Positions 9,036-15,719 of a DNA stretch of 64,000 bases are shown piece after piece. The DNA comes from Nocardioides sp. BGMRC 2183. GTDB taxonomy: Bacteria > Actinomycetota > Actinomycetes > Propionibacteriales > Nocardioidaceae. How positions within the stretch are numbered: position 1 is the first letter of the stretch; every line of letters begins with the position of its first letter. The notes under the pieces are model-generated. The model was given only the letters and a program-made list of their open reading frames with translations. It searched no databases and was not told the origin of the DNA. The stretch is from assembly GCA_008123405.1 (NCBI GenBank), contig VSSA01000009.1:1-64000 (forward strand), read 5' to 3'. The position numbers and the translations under genes are program-made.

Positions 9036-10037
9036 ATGGAACAGCGATCCTTCGGACCCACCGGCCGCGACGTCTCCGCCGTTGGCCTCGGCACCTGGCA
9101 GCTCGGCGCGGACTGGGGCGAGGTGAGCGAGGACGACGCCCGCGCAGTCCTGGACGCCTCCGCCCAGGCCGGCGTGACCTTCTACGACACCGCCGACGTC
9201 TACGGCGACGGTCGCAGCGAGCAGATCGTCGGCCGGTTCCTGGCCGACCACGGTGGACAGGGCTCCGGTATCACCGTGGCCACCAAGATGGGACGACGTG
9301 CCGAGCAGGTGCCGGCCAACTACGTGCTCGACAACTTCCGCGGATGGCTTGACCGGTCGCGCCGCAACCTCGGCGTCGACGTGATCGACCTGGTGCAGTT
9401 GCACTGCCCGCCGACGGCGGTGATCGAGGACGGTGCGACGTACGACGCACTGGACACCCTCGTCGCCGAGCAGGTGATCGCCGGCTATGGGGTCAGCGTG
9501 GAGACGTGCGACCAGGCGCTCGCTGCCATTGCCCGCCCCGGGGTCGCGTCGGTGCAGATCATCCTCAACGCCTTCCGGCTGAAGCCGACCGACCAGGTGT
9601 TGCCGGCCGCCGCGGCCGCCGGGGTGGCGATCATCGCCCGCGTGCCGCTCGCCTCAGGCCTGCTCAGCGGCCGGTACGACGCCAGCACCACCTTCTCCGC
9701 CGACGACCACCGCACCTACAACCGCGACGGCAGCGCGTTCGACGTCGGCGAGACGTTCTCCGGTGTGGACTACACCACCGGGATCGAGGCCGCAGGCGCG
9801 TTCAGCGCGCTGGTGCGCGAGACGCTCGGCGAGGAGGTGACGCCGGCTCAGGCCGCGATCGCCTGGTGCTGGCAGCAGCCGGGTGTCACCACGGTCATCC
9901 CCGGCGCCAGCCGACCCTCGCAGGCGGCCGCCAACGCCGCTGCCGGGGAGCTCGACCCGTTGCCGACGGCGTTCCTGGACGGCGTGCGGGCGATCTACGA
10001 CGAGCGGCTGCGGGAGGCGATCCACCCGCATTGGTGA
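9036..10037 (+). CDS. Aldo/keto reductase
   Basis: A 333-residue TIM-barrel oxidoreductase of the aldo-keto reductase superfamily, NAD(P)H-dependent. The catalytic tetrad region is visible: D in FYDTADVYGDG with the active-site Tyr, Lys in VATKMGRR and His in LVQLHCPP. The C-terminal cofactor-binding segment VIPGASRPSQ is also present. The substrate is unknown; the sequence looks like the YajO/Tas-type stress group. It is a single gene with a hairpin before it (8911-8982) and another after it (10090-10141), so it is probably monocistronic. Confidence 0.9.
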   Translation: MEQRSFGPTGRDVSAVGLGTWQLGADWGEVSEDDARAVLDASAQAGVTFYDTADVYGDGRSEQIVGRFLADHGGQGSGITVATKMGRRAEQVPANYVLDNFRGWLDRSRRNLGVDVIDLVQLHCPPTAVIEDGATYDALDTLVAEQVIAGYGVSVETCDQALAAIARPGVASVQIILNAFRLKPTDQVLPAAAAAGVAIIARVPLASGLLSGRYDASTTFSADDHRTYNRDGSAFDVGETFSGVDYTTGIEAAGAFSALVRETLGEEVTPAQAAIAWCWQQPGVTTVIPGASRPSQAAANAAAGELDPLPTAFLDGVRAIYDERLREAIHPHW

Positions 10038-10089
10038 GGTGCCGCCCCGCCGGGGTGCCCCCCGTGCGTCGCCGCCCCGCCCGCCGGCC

Positions 10090-10141
10090 TGTTGCGTCAT
10101 ACGAACCGAGGCCACGGAGCCCCCGAACGTCGGACGCAACA
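10090..10141. terminator. Putative terminator after the aldo/keto reductase
   Basis: TGTTGCGTC (10090-10098) and GACGCAACA (10133-10141) form a 9-bp stem around a 34-nt loop, about 53 nt after the reductase stop. The long loop and absence of a U-tract make it a weak call. Confidence 0.4.
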
Positions 10142-10191
10142 GAGGGGCCCGAGGCCGATGAGGATGGGACGCGGCGTCGGTCGGATCGGAT

Positions 10192-10671
10192 ATGAACGAC
10201 TCCATGACTCCACTCGTCCTCAGCCCCGAACCGGTGACGACAGTCGCGACCGTCGAGGTGCCCACCGGGATCGCCTGCGTCGAGCTGCACCACACAGCGG
10301 TGGCCATCGACCAGCTCCCGGCGCTCTTCGACGCCGGGTACGGCGTGCTCGCCGGCCTCGGCCCGATCGGCCCCGGCTACGCCATCTACGACGGCGACCC
10401 GGGCTCGACCTTCGATCTGACGATCGGTTTCCCGGTCGCCACGTCGCCGGGGTCGCTGCCGGCTGAGGTCCGGGTTGGAGAGTTCCCGTCCGGGCGGATG
10501 TTGCTGCACAGCCACGTCGGCGACTTCGAAGGCCTGCCGGGTGCCTGGGACGAGCTCACCGCCCGTCCCGATGCCCGGGATCGGGACCGCGTGATCGAGA
10601 TCTACGTGACCGACCCGTCGGTGACGCCGGTCGAAGAGTTGCGGACTGACCTGCTGGTGCCGTTGACCTGA
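10192..10671 (+). CDS. GyrI-like small-molecule-binding domain protein
   Basis: A 159-residue stand-alone protein resembling the effector-binding domain of AraC/BmrR regulators and GyrI (SHS2-type fold). Its features include TVEVPTGIACVELHHTAV near the N-terminus, GPGYAIYDGDPG in the middle and GRMLLHSHVGDFEGLPGAW. There is no DNA-binding domain. Such proteins bind hydrophobic or cationic small molecules, and some hydrolyse them; the ligand cannot be predicted. ATG 10192 and ATG 10204 are both possible starts. No functional neighbour is evident; tRNA-Ser follows 73 bp downstream. Confidence 0.7.
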   Translation: MNDSMTPLVLSPEPVTTVATVEVPTGIACVELHHTAVAIDQLPALFDAGYGVLAGLGPIGPGYAIYDGDPGSTFDLTIGFPVATSPGSLPAEVRVGEFPSGRMLLHSHVGDFEGLPGAWDELTARPDARDRDRVIEIYVTDPSVTPVEELRTDLLVPLT

Positions 10672-10744
10672 CCCGAGCGCCGCCGCTCACCGCAGGGCAG
10701 GGCGCGATTTCGGCCGTCGGTCGCGCTTCGGTAATGTTTCCCGC

Positions 10745-10829
10745 GGTGGCGTGTCCGAGCGGCCGAAGGTGCATCACTCGAAATGATGTGTGGGGCAACC
10801 CACCGTGGGTTCAAATCCCACCGCCACCG
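10745..10829 (+). tRNA. tRNA-Ser(CGA)
   Basis: An 85-nt type II tRNA. The acceptor stem GGTGGCG (10745-10751) pairs with CGCCACC (10822-10828), with discriminator G. The anticodon stem CATCA/TGATG encloses the loop CTCGAAA, giving anticodon CGA, which reads UCG. A long variable arm typical of tRNA-Ser and the T-loop GTTCAAATC are present. CCA is not encoded. An IS481-type element begins 5 nt after the 3' end, and the original downstream hairpins now lie on the far side of that element. Confidence 0.95.
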
Positions 10830-10833
10830 CCGA
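10818..10833. repeat. Target-site duplication, left copy
   Basis: CCACCGCCACCGCCGA, ending directly at the left end of the IS. It includes the last 12 bases of tRNA-Ser and 4 bases of trailer. Identical to 12219-12234. Confidence 0.85.
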
Positions 10834-10858
10834 TGTGATGTCGCAAGACATCGGAATA

Positions 10859-10885
10859 GCCCGGACCCACGGAATGTGGGTCCGG
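10859..10885. terminator. Hairpin at the transposase 3' end
   Basis: CCCGGACCCAC-GGAAT-GTGGGTCCGGG lies directly after the transposase stop and, on the plus strand, downstream of tRNA-Ser, where it is followed by TTACTTCGTTTTT. It can stop transcription both from the tRNA and from the transposase. Confidence 0.65.
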
Positions 10886-10886
10886 G

Positions 10887-12167
10887 TTACTTCGTTTTTG
10901 TTGGTCCGGGCGGTCTGCCGGTGGGCTGGTAGTCGCGGGTGGGGTCGATGACCAGGTCGCGGAGCAGTTCTCCGGTCGCGGCGTTGACGACGCGTGCGTG
11001 TAGGTCCTGGATGAGCACGATGACGTGGGTTCGGGCGTGGGTTCGGCCGATGCCGATGTGGTGGAGTCGGCCGTTCACGCGGGCGGTGACGGTGCCGGAG
11101 CTGTCGATGATGCTGGTCAGCACGCGGTCGTGGGTGTCGCTGCTGCGGTCGGTGCCCGGGCTTGCTTTGGGGCGGGCGGTGTAGGCGGTTGCGGGGGTGG
11201 CGCGGTGCGCCAGGGAACGGTGCGGCCGCTGTTGGTTGTACTCGGTGCGGAAGGTGTCGAGCAGCGTCTGGAGCTGAGCCAGGGTCCTCGGCTGGGCGGG
11301 TTGGGCGCGTAGCCAGTTCTTCATGGTCTGTTGGAAGCGTTCGACCTTGCCGCAGGTGGTCGGATGGCCGGGACGGGAGTTCTTCTGCCGGATCCCGAGC
11401 CGGCGTAGCTCGGCCTCGAGGTGGGTGCGGCCCCCGCGGCGTCCTTGGCCGGCCAGGCGGACGGTGTAGACCATGCCGTTGTCGGTCAGGGTGGACGCCG
11501 GATACCCGTGCTGGCCTGCGGTTTCGGTGAACGTGGCCGCGACGATCGTGGCGGTGATCCGTGGGTGGGCGCTGATGTGGAGTGCGTAGCGGGAGTGGTC
11601 GTCGAGCCAGGTGATGACCTCCACGTCGACGCCGGTGTTGGTCCCGGCAGGGTCGTCGGTGCGGGCGAGTCGGTAGTGGGTGAAGTCGGACTGCCAGGTC
11701 TCGTTGGGCTGCTCGGCCTCGAAGCGGATGTAGGAGGACTTCGGGCGTTTGTTGGGTTCGGGGGTGACGGTGCCGTGGCGGGTCAGGATGCGGTGGATGG
11801 TGGCCCGCGACAGCCTCACGCCGTGGTGGTGGGCGAGGTGCCAGCCGATGGTGTCCGCACCGGCGTCGTGGCCGGCGTCGGTGAGTTCCTTGCGCAGTTG
11901 TAGGACCAGGTCGACGGTCGCTGTCGGGGTCGCGGTGGGGCTGGTCTTCGGGGCGCGGGAGGTGGGTTCGAAGACGGTTTCGCCTTCTTCGCGGTAGCGG
12001 GCCATGAGGCGGCTGATCCAGCCCTGGGAGACGCCGTAGGTGCGGGCGACCTCGGATTGGGTGGCGCCGGCGAGGACGGCGGTGATGACGAGGCGACGTT
12101 TCGACACCGGGCAGCCTGGCGTGGCTGGTCGTGGGTGGTGGGGTGCCATGCCGAGGACTGGAGACAT
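10887..12167 (-). CDS. IS481-family transposase
   Basis: A 426-residue DDE transposase that moves the surrounding element. An N-terminal helix-turn-helix (SEVARTYGVSQGWISRLMAR, roughly residues 40-65) is followed by an rve-type integrase core. The catalytic residues appear in WQSDFTHY, LTDNGMVY and KVERFQQTMKNWL (D, D, E), with the usual QQRPHRSL segment after them. The frame stays open past the IS end, so the start must be internal: ATG 12167 (MSPVLGM) is chosen, with ATG 12149 the alternative. No frameshift or internal stop was found. Confidence 0.9.
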   Translation of the reverse strand: MSPVLGMAPHHPRPATPGCPVSKRRLVITAVLAGATQSEVARTYGVSQGWISRLMARYREEGETVFEPTSRAPKTSPTATPTATVDLVLQLRKELTDAGHDAGADTIGWHLAHHHGVRLSRATIHRILTRHGTVTPEPNKRPKSSYIRFEAEQPNETWQSDFTHYRLARTDDPAGTNTGVDVEVITWLDDHSRYALHISAHPRITATIVAATFTETAGQHGYPASTLTDNGMVYTVRLAGQGRRGGRTHLEAELRRLGIRQKNSRPGHPTTCGKVERFQQTMKNWLRAQPAQPRTLAQLQTLLDTFRTEYNQQRPHRSLAHRATPATAYTARPKASPGTDRSSDTHDRVLTSIIDSSGTVTARVNGRLHHIGIGRTHARTHVIVLIQDLHARVVNAATGELLRDLVIDPTRDYQPTGRPPGPTKTK

Positions 12168-12218
12168 GGGTATTCCGATGTCGCGAGACACCCCATTCCG
12201 ATGTCCTGAACCAGAACA

Positions 12219-12234
12219 CCACCGCCACCGCCGA
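12219..12234. repeat. Target-site duplication, right copy
   Basis: CCACCGCCACCGCCGA, starting directly after the right end of the IS. It is a fragment of the tRNA-Ser 3' end and is no longer part of a gene. Confidence 0.85.
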
Positions 12235-12235
12235 C

Positions 12236-12286
12236 GATGTCGCAAGCGACATCACGATGGCCCGGACCTCTCGGTCCGGGCCATCG
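12236..12286. terminator. Original tRNA-Ser trailer: two hairpins, now displaced
   Basis: GATGTCG-CAAG-CGACATC (12236-12253) is followed by CGATGGCCCGGACC-TCTC-GGTCCGGGCCATCG (12255-12286), a strong 14-bp stem. Before the insertion these followed tRNA-Ser directly, so the second stem was presumably its terminator. It now also faces the convergent gene at 12323. Confidence 0.7.
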
Positions 12287-12322
12287 TCGTCTCGTCCCTC
12301 TGGTAGAAGGCGGGGCGCCAGG

Positions 12323-12652
12323 TCAGGGCGTGGTGTCGTCGTCGCTTCGCAGTGCGTGCTTCGCGTCGTCGGCCACCTCGTGTGCCTTGGCGGCGGCCGC
12401 CTCACCGACCTCTTGCGCCTTCTCCGCGGCGGCGTCGCCGACCTCGCTGGCCTTGACGGCTGCCATCGTGCCGAGGTCGTTCGCCTTCTCCTTGGCCGCC
12501 TGCTCGCCCTGAGCGACCTTCTCCTGGACCCGCGGGTCCTTCCAGACCTTCTGGGCCGAGCCGGCGATCTGCTCGTACCGCTCGCGCCCCGCTTTTGCGC
12601 CGAGGACGTACCCGGCGCCGAACCCGATCACGAACATGAGCTTTCCGGACAT
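12323..12652 (-). CDS. YtxH-like small membrane protein
   Basis: A 109-residue protein with one N-terminal hydrophobic helix (MFVIGFGAGYVLGAKAGRERY, here split by Gly residues). An alanine/lysine/glutamate-rich amphipathic stretch follows (about residues 45-100) with repeating K-A-x-E-V-G/A heptad-like units, as in YtxH/LEA-like stress proteins. The start is ATG 12652, behind GAGGTGAGC. The function is not known; family members are linked to general stress. The neighbouring minus-strand genes also encode small membrane proteins. Confidence 0.6.
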   Translation of the reverse strand: MSGKLMFVIGFGAGYVLGAKAGRERYEQIAGSAQKVWKDPRVQEKVAQGEQAAKEKANDLGTMAAVKASEVGDAAAEKAQEVGEAAAAKAHEVADDAKHALRSDDDTTP

Positions 12653-12749
12653 GTGCTCACCTCTTCTTGTGGGGTGATCCCAGGCTAGCCATGCGGCGAT
12701 GGCCCCGACTCCACCCGTTCGGGTCGCATTCGTCGGTGCGGCGGTTCGA

Positions 12750-13166
12750 TCAGGCGGCGGGTGTGCCGAGCAGGTGGCGCTTGACGAGTCCCATGTCCTC
12801 TTCGAGGGGACGCAGTCGCAGGTCGACCACCTCGGCGACGTGGTCGATGCGCACCTCGATCGCGTCGAGCCGGCGGTCGACAGAGTCGAGCCGGGAGTCG
12901 AGGCCATCGAGTCGGGCGTAGATCGGCCCCAGCGCAGCGCCCAACTTCTCGTCGAACTTCCTGTCGAGCTGCTCCGCGAACTTGTCGAGCTGCTCCTCGA
13001 ACTTCTTGTCGAGCTGGACGTCCAGTTGGGTTGCGAGCGTCGCCTCGATGCGCTCGTCGAGCGTCCGGAGCACCGACGTCGTGGTCCAGCGCAGCATCGC
13101 CGCGACGCCAGCGAGCACGCCGAAGACGCCGAGGATCAAGCCGAGCCACGCATTCACAGTGTCCAT
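12750..13166 (-). CDS. Membrane-anchored coiled-coil protein, unknown function
   Basis: 138 residues from ATG 13166 (MDTVNAWLGLILGVFGVLAG). One transmembrane helix (about residues 5-28) is followed by a long charged coiled coil in which units like QLDKKFEEQLDKF and RLDGLDSRLDSVDRRLD recur with a 7-residue period. This is the build of a membrane-tethered spacer or multimerising stalk. I do not recognise a named family. Upstream readings of the frame to 13265 lack a good RBS and are unlikely. Confidence 0.6.
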   Translation of the reverse strand: MDTVNAWLGLILGVFGVLAGVAAMLRWTTTSVLRTLDERIEATLATQLDVQLDKKFEEQLDKFAEQLDRKFDEKLGAALGPIYARLDGLDSRLDSVDRRLDAIEVRIDHVAEVVDLRLRPLEEDMGLVKRHLLGTPAA

Positions 13167-13303
13167 TGTGCATCCGTCCGAGAGATCTGGGGAGCGACGC
13201 GGACGCTTCGCACCGGCGGGATGCCCGACAACCGTGAGGTGGGTGCCTGTGGACGGAGCCCACACGACCCGGTGGCGTGAAGACCGTGCAGTCCGATCGA
13301 GGC

Positions 13304-13618
13304 TCAGCTCCGTCGCCGGCGCCAGAGCGTGACCGCGACCAGCGCGGCGAGCCCGGCGACCACGCCGCCGACGGCGGTCCAGGCCGTCGGCGTCGGGCGG
13401 CCCTGGTCGTCTGTTGCCGCGTCCCGCAGCGCTAGCGCCTGCTCGGCAGCCCGGTCGCGACCGTCCTCGAGCCGCTCCTTGGCACGGGACGGCACGTCGA
13501 GCTTGTCGGCGAGGCGGTCGACGGTCTCCGCGAGCTCCGCCCGGGTGCGCTCCAGATCGCGCTCGATGATCTCGACCGGGTCGTTCTCCGACGCGTGTCG
13601 ACCGTTGTCGTTGCTCAT
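13304..13618 (-). CDS. DUF3618 domain-containing protein
   Basis: A 104-residue protein with the DUF3618 core (IERDLERTRAELAETVDRLADKLDV, quoted in part, residues about 18-43) and one C-terminal transmembrane helix ending in RRRRS. The family is common in actinobacteria and its function is unknown. The gene begins 43 bp after the stop of the upstream holin-like gene, the usual pairing. ATG 13618 has a GAGGAG about 8 nt upstream. Confidence 0.75.
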   Translation of the reverse strand: MSNDNGRHASENDPVEIIERDLERTRAELAETVDRLADKLDVPSRAKERLEDGRDRAAEQALALRDAATDDQGRPTPTAWTAVGGVVAGLAALVAVTLWRRRRS

Positions 13619-13661
13619 GGGCTCCTCCTGGTGGGCTGGTCGGCTGCTGGGTGAGGGGCGG

Positions 13662-14084
13662 TCAGTGGTGCTCACTCGGATTCCGTACGGCGTCCGCGTC
13701 CTCACGCACGCTCGCGATGGCGTGGGACGGGACGGGCGGGACGCCTCGGCTCACCGACCTCTTGCCGACCAGCGCCAGCACCGCGGCGACCGCGAGCACG
13801 GCCGCCCCCACGATCAGCGCCGCCAGCCAGGCGTCCAGCGCCACCGCCAGGCCGAGGATCGCCGCGGCCAACAGCACTCCGATGCCGTAGAGGGCGGTGA
13901 TCCCCGCGGCGCCCAGCATGCCGACGCCGAGTCCGGCCGTCTTCGCCTTGCCGGTGACCTCGGCCTGCGCCAGTCGGAGCTCGTCGCGGACCAGGCGGGA
14001 GACCTCGTCGGAGAGCTCGGAGACGAGCTGCCCGGTGCTCACTCCTTGTCGGGAGTCGGGTCGACTGCGGTCGTCGTGGCTCAC
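13662..14084 (-). CDS. Phage-holin-like membrane protein (DUF1469 / Holin-X type)
   Basis: 140 residues. An N-terminal amphipathic region (LVSELSDEVSRLVRDELRLA) precedes two transmembrane hairpin helices at about residues 50-110. Despite the family name, chromosomal members are not lysis proteins; the role is unknown, perhaps envelope related. GTG 14084 (MSHDDRSRP) is chosen because GAGGAGG stands 6-12 nt upstream; longer starts cross that site. It is probably transcribed with the DUF3618 gene. Confidence 0.75.
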   Translation of the reverse strand: MSHDDRSRPDSRQGVSTGQLVSELSDEVSRLVRDELRLAQAEVTGKAKTAGLGVGMLGAAGITALYGIGVLLAAAILGLAVALDAWLAALIVGAAVLAVAAVLALVGKRSVSRGVPPVPSHAIASVREDADAVRNPSEHH

Positions 14085-14209
14085 GTGCGCCTCCTCGGTC
14101 GGGTGCTTGGGCACCATTGACCAATCGCGCCTACTGCGCGCCGCCATTGATCAGTGCTTCCCTTGCCCCTCCGGTTCCCAACGCGGGCAGAGGCATGCGC
14201 CCGACGCGA

Positions 14210-15262
14210 TCATCCCCGCGTCGTACCGGTGAGGGCAGGGCCGGCCAGCGCTCGCACCCAGCCCTCGCCGATGTCCCACACGCAGATCACGGCCGCACTG
14301 ATCGCGACGATGGTGTTGGTGACGCCGGGGTCGAAGCCGGACCAGTCCTGCTGGACGGCAGCGACCATCGCCGGGTTGAGCAGCTCGTCCGCCCGGCTGA
14401 GGTGGATCAGGATGCCGGCGAAGGCCAGCGACAGTGCGGTGTTGGCGGCGGCGAGCGGAACGGTCCATCCTCCGGTGCGGTACTTGACCACCTCGAAGAC
14501 AGCTTCGGCAGCCATCAGCGCGAGCAGCAGCGGGAGCCAGAGCGACCAGAGGTCCGGATCGAGGATCGGCAGGGCCTCGCCGTCGGTGCCGTCGATCGGT
14601 GAGCGGAACTGCTGCCAGACCAGCAGCGCGGCCATGAAGGCGAGGAACGCGAGGCTGGCGGCCGCATCCCGCAACCGTCCGGGGTGAGCCGGGAGCTGGG
14701 GCAGTTGGTCCGGCGTCCACCTCACCTCGAGCGAGTCGCGCAGGGCGTCGTGTCCGGGCGCGGCGCGTTCGATCAGTACGAAGGTCAGGGTGAGCCAGAA
14801 GCAGATCTGGACCAGCGCGGTGAACCCGGCCCAGATCGCCCCGCCGACCACCGCGCCGATGGCGTCGCCGTCGATCGCGTCGATGGCGCCGACCACCAAG
14901 ATCACCGCCGGTACGGCGACCGCGACGATGCGGATCAGCGTCCGCTGGAACGCGGGGTAGAGCTCGGGCCCGATCAGGTACAGCCCACGACCGGTGAAGC
15001 CCGCGGCGAGCCGGTCGGGATCGCCGAGCTCGGTGAGGGCGGCTCGCTCGCGCTCGGCCGGGTCGAGGTCGGGACGCTCGTGCGCCATCGCTTCGAGGCG
15101 GTCGGCGATGCTGCCGCGCAGCTCCTCGGCGACGTCGTCACGCTGGTCGTCCGGCAGCCGACGGGTGGCGGCGTGGACGTAGCGCTCGGTCAGGCCCGCA
15201 TCCTCAGTCGCGGGGGCAGAACCTGGCGAGGAAGCAGAGTGGGAGGAGGGGGAGGTCGCCAT
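14210..15262 (-). CDS. HAAS-type membrane protein paired with PadR
   Basis: A 350-residue protein whose N-terminal part (residues about 20-85, YVHAATRRLPDDQRDDVAEE and GDPDRLAAGF) matches the cytosolic HAAS/permease-prefix domain commonly encoded next to PadR regulators. About six transmembrane helices follow. The role is probably signalling or stress at the membrane; the partner transporter is not obvious. ATG 15262 has GAGG 8 nt upstream. GTG 15271, overlapping the PadR stop as GTGA, is an equally possible coupled start. PadR plus HAAS protein form one operon. Confidence 0.65.
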   Translation of the reverse strand: MATSPSSHSASSPGSAPATEDAGLTERYVHAATRRLPDDQRDDVAEELRGSIADRLEAMAHERPDLDPAERERAALTELGDPDRLAAGFTGRGLYLIGPELYPAFQRTLIRIVAVAVPAVILVVGAIDAIDGDAIGAVVGGAIWAGFTALVQICFWLTLTFVLIERAAPGHDALRDSLEVRWTPDQLPQLPAHPGRLRDAAASLAFLAFMAALLVWQQFRSPIDGTDGEALPILDPDLWSLWLPLLLALMAAEAVFEVVKYRTGGWTVPLAAANTALSLAFAGILIHLSRADELLNPAMVAAVQQDWSGFDPGVTNTIVAISAAVICVWDIGEGWVRALAGPALTGTTRG

Positions 15263-15267
15263 GATGC

Positions 15268-15588
15268 TCACCTCAGCCTTTCGATCGACGTGTGCAGCGC
15301 CTGCCACTCCTGCAGCAGCGCTTCCAGCAGGGCCTCGCCGTCGGGGCTGACCCGGTAGAACTTCCGCGGTCGGGACTCCTCGGTGTTCCACTCGCTCACC
15401 AGCAGCCCCTGTTTCTCCAGACGGCGGAGCAGGGGGTAGAGCGTGTTGGCGTCCACCGCGAACCCGGCCTCGGCCAGCCGCTCCAGGAGCGCATAGCCGT
15501 AGGTGGGCTCCCGCAGGATCGCCAGCGCGGCCATCACCGCGGTGCCGCGACGCAGCTCCTGGAGATGGCCGGCGAGGAGTTCGTCCAT
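15268..15588 (-). CDS. PadR-family transcriptional regulator
   Basis: A 106-residue winged-helix repressor. The PadR pattern is clear: LAILREPTYGYALLERL, then DANTLYPLLRRLEKQGLL (recognition helix and wing) and RPRKFYRVSPDG. It is expected to autoregulate and to control the overlapping membrane-protein gene. ATG 15588 is preferred: an upstream GTG at 15612 falls inside the promoter and palindrome described below, and the predicted transcript starts near 15588-15591, so the mRNA would be leaderless. Confidence 0.9.
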   Translation of the reverse strand: MDELLAGHLQELRRGTAVMAALAILREPTYGYALLERLAEAGFAVDANTLYPLLRRLEKQGLLVSEWNTEESRPRKFYRVSPDGEALLEALLQEWQALHTSIERLR

Positions 15589-15597
15589 AGCCAGCAC

Positions 15598-15626
15598 ATT
15601 ACTGTGTGTCACACACTATTGTCCAA
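15598..15626 (-). promoter_or_regulatory. padR promoter with palindromic operator in its spacer
   Basis: On the minus strand: TTGGAC (15626-15621), a 17-nt spacer and AGTAAT (15603-15598). The spacer carries the palindrome GTGTGT-G-ACACAC (15604-15616 on the plus strand as GTGTGTCACACAC). Repressor bound here would cover the core promoter, as expected for PadR autoregulation. Confidence 0.5.
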
Positions 15627-15668
15627 CACGCATCGTCGGATGCGTCCCAAAGCGCTGACTCAACAGCT

Positions 15669-15700
15669 GAGTGGTTCGTTCGCGACGAGTGGTTCGTTCG
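15669..15700. repeat. Short tandem direct repeat
   Basis: GAGTGGTTCGTTCG occurs at 15669-15682 and 15687-15700 (18-bp period), between the padR promoter and the end of the reductase gene. The meaning is unknown; it could be a paired binding site. Confidence 0.4.
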
Positions 15701-15719
15701 GGACAGGCGGGGCGGATGA

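Larger units (their letters stand above)
10834..12218 (-). mobile_element. Complete IS481-family insertion sequence (1385 bp)
   Basis: The ends are defined by a perfect 16-bp direct repeat abutting both sides (10818-10833, 12219-12234) and by matching terminal sequences read inward. Each starts TGT, then has 10 unlike bases, then GACATCGGAAT. It contains one transposase gene on the minus strand occupying most of its length. The left end also folds as GATGTC-GCAA-GACATC (10837-10852). An extra inner copy of the end motif (GCGACATCGGAATA) lies near the right end. With ends and transposase intact, the element may be active. The 16-bp duplication is slightly longer than commonly listed for IS481. 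Confidence 0.85.

Noticed and set aside
10745-12286. attL/attR of an integrative element at tRNA-Ser
   Set aside because: The duplicated 16 bp abut the IS ends exactly and no integrase or cargo is present; transposition with target duplication explains everything.
13662-14084. Holin-like gene as a prophage remnant
   Set aside because: This family and DUF3618 are chromosomal in most actinobacteria; no other phage genes are near.
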